Part shown: piece by piece, positions 62,244 through 64,000 of the stretch
Numbering within the stretch: the stretch's first letter is position 1
How the letters are laid out: each line of letters opens with the position of its first letter
NCBI RefSeq assembly: GCF_000420865.1
Contig: NZ_ATVT01000003.1
Coordinates: 310,001 to 374,000 of the forward strand
Reading direction: 5' to 3'
DNA length: 64,000 nt
DNA from: Butyrivibrio sp. XPD2006
GTDB taxonomy: Bacteria; Bacillota; Clostridia; Lachnospirales; Lachnospiraceae
Notes under the pieces: generated by a model
Seen by the model: the letters and a program-made list of their open reading frames with translations, nothing else
Told to the model about the DNA's origin: nothing
Database searches by the model: none
Translations under genes and position numbers: made by a program

Positions 62244-63193
62244 AGATTGACCAGCTGATTGGTAATGCTAAGACAATCGGAATAAGTGGCCACATCAGAC
62301 CTGACGGCGACTGTATCGGATCCTGCATGGGATTGTATCTTTATCTTAAAAAGAATTATCCCCAGGCCAGATGCGATGTCTTCCTTGAAACAATTCCTCC
62401 GGAATACAGAATTATCAAAGATATCGATGATGTAAAAAGTGACTTTGTCACTGATGTTGATTCATACGATCTTTTCTTTGTTCTGGACTGTTCCAAGGAC
62501 AGGATCGGAGATGCAGAAAAATATTTTGATGCAGCGAAGAGAACGGTTAATATTGACCATCATGTGAGTAATACGGGAAGCGGCGACGAGAATTATATAG
62601 TGCCGACTGCAAGTTCAGCATGTGAACTGGTATTTGACGTAATCGATCCGGATAAGATTGACGTAGAAATTGCCAAGTCTCTTTATATGGGAATGGTGAC
62701 AGATACAGGTGTGTTCAAATACAACAACACATCGCCTAAGACTATGAAGGTCGCTGCAGAACTTATTTCCTATGGCTTTGATTTTGGCAGCCTCATAGAT
62801 CATGTTTTCTATGAAAAGACCTATATCCAGAATCAGATTCTCGGAAGAGCTCTTTTGGAGAGCATCCTGCTTATGGATGGAAGATGCATTGTTTCTGTTG
62901 TTTCCAAACAGACAATGGAGTTCTACGGAGTAGGAAGCAATGATCTGGACGGAATAGTTAATCAGCTGCTTCTTACAATAGGAGCAGATTGCGCTATATT
63001 CATGTACGAGCTCGCACCCCTTGAATACAAGGTGAGTCTTCGCAGTAACGGAGCTGTCAATGTGGCTTCTGTTGCAGAGATGTTTGGCGGCGGCGGACAT
63101 GTTAGAGCATCAGGTTGCACTGTGTGCGGAACAAGCCACGATGTGATCAACAACATTACCAAATATATTCACAAACAGTTATACAATGAATAA
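62240..63193 (+). CDS. nrnA: NrnA-type nanoRNase/pAp phosphatase (DHH family)
   Basis: A 317-residue DHH-DHHA1 protein: SGHIRPDGDCIGSCMGL (first metal motif), FFVLDCS, NIDHHVSN (DHH), MVTDTGVFKYNN and EMFGGGGHVRASGC at the C terminus. NrnA degrades short RNA fragments and dephosphorylates pAp. The place next to rbfA in Firmicutes supports the name. It is separate from the DHH protein at 26097. Confidence 0.9.
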   Translation: MKIDQLIGNAKTIGISGHIRPDGDCIGSCMGLYLYLKKNYPQARCDVFLETIPPEYRIIKDIDDVKSDFVTDVDSYDLFFVLDCSKDRIGDAEKYFDAAKRTVNIDHHVSNTGSGDENYIVPTASSACELVFDVIDPDKIDVEIAKSLYMGMVTDTGVFKYNNTSPKTMKVAAELISYGFDFGSLIDHVFYEKTYIQNQILGRALLESILLMDGRCIVSVVSKQTMEFYGVGSNDLDGIVNQLLLTIGADCAIFMYELAPLEYKVSLRSNGAVNVASVAEMFGGGGHVRASGCTVCGTSHDVINNITKYIHKQLYNE

Positions 63194-63197
63194 AATG

Positions 63198-63223
63198 AGG
63201 CAAGTGGTACCACTTGCCTTTTA
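63198..63223 (+). terminator. Perfect 22-bp palindrome with T tail between nrnA and truB
   Basis: AGGCAAGTGGT and ACCACTTGCCT form an uninterrupted palindrome followed by TTTTAT, five bases after the nrnA stop and 19 bases before the truB start. It may terminate the long operon in part, or act as an mRNA processing site. Confidence 0.55.
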
Positions 63224-63237
63224 TGCTATGAGGAACT

Positions 63238-64000
63238 ATGCAAAACAGATATAATGGACTTATAAATATTTATAAAGAACAGGGCTTTACATCCAATGAT
63301 GTGGTGGCCAAGCTAAGGGGAATCTTTAAGCAAAAGAAGATAGGACATACAGGAACTCTTGATCCTGATGCCGTAGGTGTTCTTGTGGTATGCCTTGGAA
63401 CAGGAACCAAGCTTGTTGAGATGCTCACAGATCATGACAAGGAGTATATCGCTGTGTGCAGACTTGGTGTAACAACTGACACTCAGGATATGTCCGGACA
63501 GGTTCTTGAGACACAGGATGTAAATGTGACGAGGGAAGAGCTGCGAGATGCAGTTAAAGCCTTTGTCGGAGATTACGACCAGATTCCCCCTATGTTTTCT
63601 GCGATCAAGCAGAACGGCAAAAAGCTCTATGAGCTTGCCAGAGAGGGCATAGAAGTTGAGAGAAAAGCCCGCAGGATACATATAGATGCCATAACGATCC
63701 TGGATGATTCACATCTTGAATCCGATCATATCTTTACCATGGAGATCAAGTGCTCCAAGGGAACATATATAAGGACATTGTGTCACGACATAGGCCTTCG
63801 CCTTGGATGCGGAGCAGCAATGCAGCATCTTACAAGAACCCGTGTCGGTGCGTTTTCTCTGGACAGTGCTGTTACACTTTCTCAGGTAGAGCAGCTCAGA
63901 GACGCCGGGACTCTCGATGATGTCATCGAATCTCCTGAGTACATTTTCAGAGATCTTGATAAGATACATGTAAAAGACTCTGCAAGAAAGCTTTTGGAGA
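63238..64000 (+). CDS. truB: tRNA pseudouridine(55) synthase TruB (3' end outside window)
   Basis: The frame is open to the last base, giving at least 254 residues with no stop. It begins MQNRYNGLINIYKEQGFTSN, carries the catalytic Asp in GHTGTLDPDAVG, and has IPPMFSAIKQNGKKLYELAR and CSKGTYIRTLCHDIG. It isomerises U55 in the T loop of tRNAs. The start ATG at 63238 has GAGGA only three bases upstream, a close spacing. The operon resembles that of Bacillus (rbfA-truB-ribF), with nrnA inserted. Confidence 0.93.
   Translation, partial: MQNRYNGLINIYKEQGFTSNDVVAKLRGIFKQKKIGHTGTLDPDAVGVLVVCLGTGTKLVEMLTDHDKEYIAVCRLGVTTDTQDMSGQVLETQDVNVTREELRDAVKAFVGDYDQIPPMFSAIKQNGKKLYELAREGIEVERKARRIHIDAITILDDSHLESDHIFTMEIKCSKGTYIRTLCHDIGLRLGCGAAMQHLTRTRVGAFSLDSAVTLSQVEQLRDAGTLDDVIESPEYIFRDLDKIHVKDSARKLLE

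Overview
The window reads as the chromosome of an anaerobic Gram-positive bacterium of the Clostridia, most likely a Lachnospiraceae species close to Butyrivibrio/Pseudobutyrivibrio. This is inferred from PolC-type replicase, the pyrH-frr-uppS-cdsA-dxr-rseP-ispG-polC and rimP-nusA-rnpM-ylxQ-infB-rbfA clusters, a complete rnfCDGEAB ferredoxin:NAD oxidoreductase operon, the cmk-ispH-rpsA order and many GPH/RpiR-type genes. Nearly all genes lie on the + strand; the only clear minus-strand block is 28603-34137. No phage, transposase gene or CRISPR array was seen.

Layout. 1-3025: end of feoB (iron uptake), a CinA/PncC-type amidohydrolase and a membrane-anchored polysaccharide deacetylase. 3055-16930: a bactofilin with a long acidic coiled arm, then the housekeeping block pyrH, frr, uppS, cdsA, dxr, rseP, ispG, polC, followed by two small membrane proteins and a C-domain-less pyruvate-kinase-like protein. 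A 176-bp inverted-repeat element sits between frr and uppS. 17013-19555: a metal-responsive ArsR repressor with a textbook promoter and operator, a free HMA metallochaperone and a Cd/Zn-type P-ATPase. 19582-28637: a serine-hydrolase-like protein, purine nucleoside phosphorylase plus MTA/SAH deaminase, a membrane-anchored MutS-like ATPase, RNase HI, a DHH phosphoesterase, mnmA and a shikimate-kinase-like protein.

28603-34137 (minus): a translationally coupled operon of GPH sugar transporter, alpha/beta hydrolase and SNF2 helicase, divergent from a TetR regulator. 34299-39759: TetR, RpiR, a BaiN/HI0933-type flavoprotein, cmk, ispH and a four-domain S1 protein. 39919-42020: a CheR-type methyltransferase and a YprB-like exonuclease. 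42149-47218: rnfCDGEAB. 47219-53328: envelope genes of mostly unknown function: a 72-residue protein, a DUF4230 protein with a membrane partner, and a 1328-residue coiled-coil surface protein. The first and last of these share an upstream direct-repeat element. 53479-56545: tRNA-Glu(CTC), a membrane GGDEF protein, a thioesterase and a lipoprotein. 56665-64000: rimP, nusA, rnpM, ylxQ, infB, rbfA, nrnA and the start of truB, behind a leader that looks like an attenuator.

How it fits together. Three successive themes recur: isoprenoid and envelope lipid synthesis (dxr, ispG, ispH, uppS, cdsA), information processing (polC, RNase HI, mnmA, tRNA, the nusA-infB block), and ferredoxin/Na+ or H+ bioenergetics (Rnf). 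The polC and rimP-nusA blocks, contiguous in Bacillus, are here about 42 kb apart, and the lineage-specific genes lie between them. The most interesting undescribed material is the 47-53 kb envelope region with its shared promoter element, and the palindromic element after frr.
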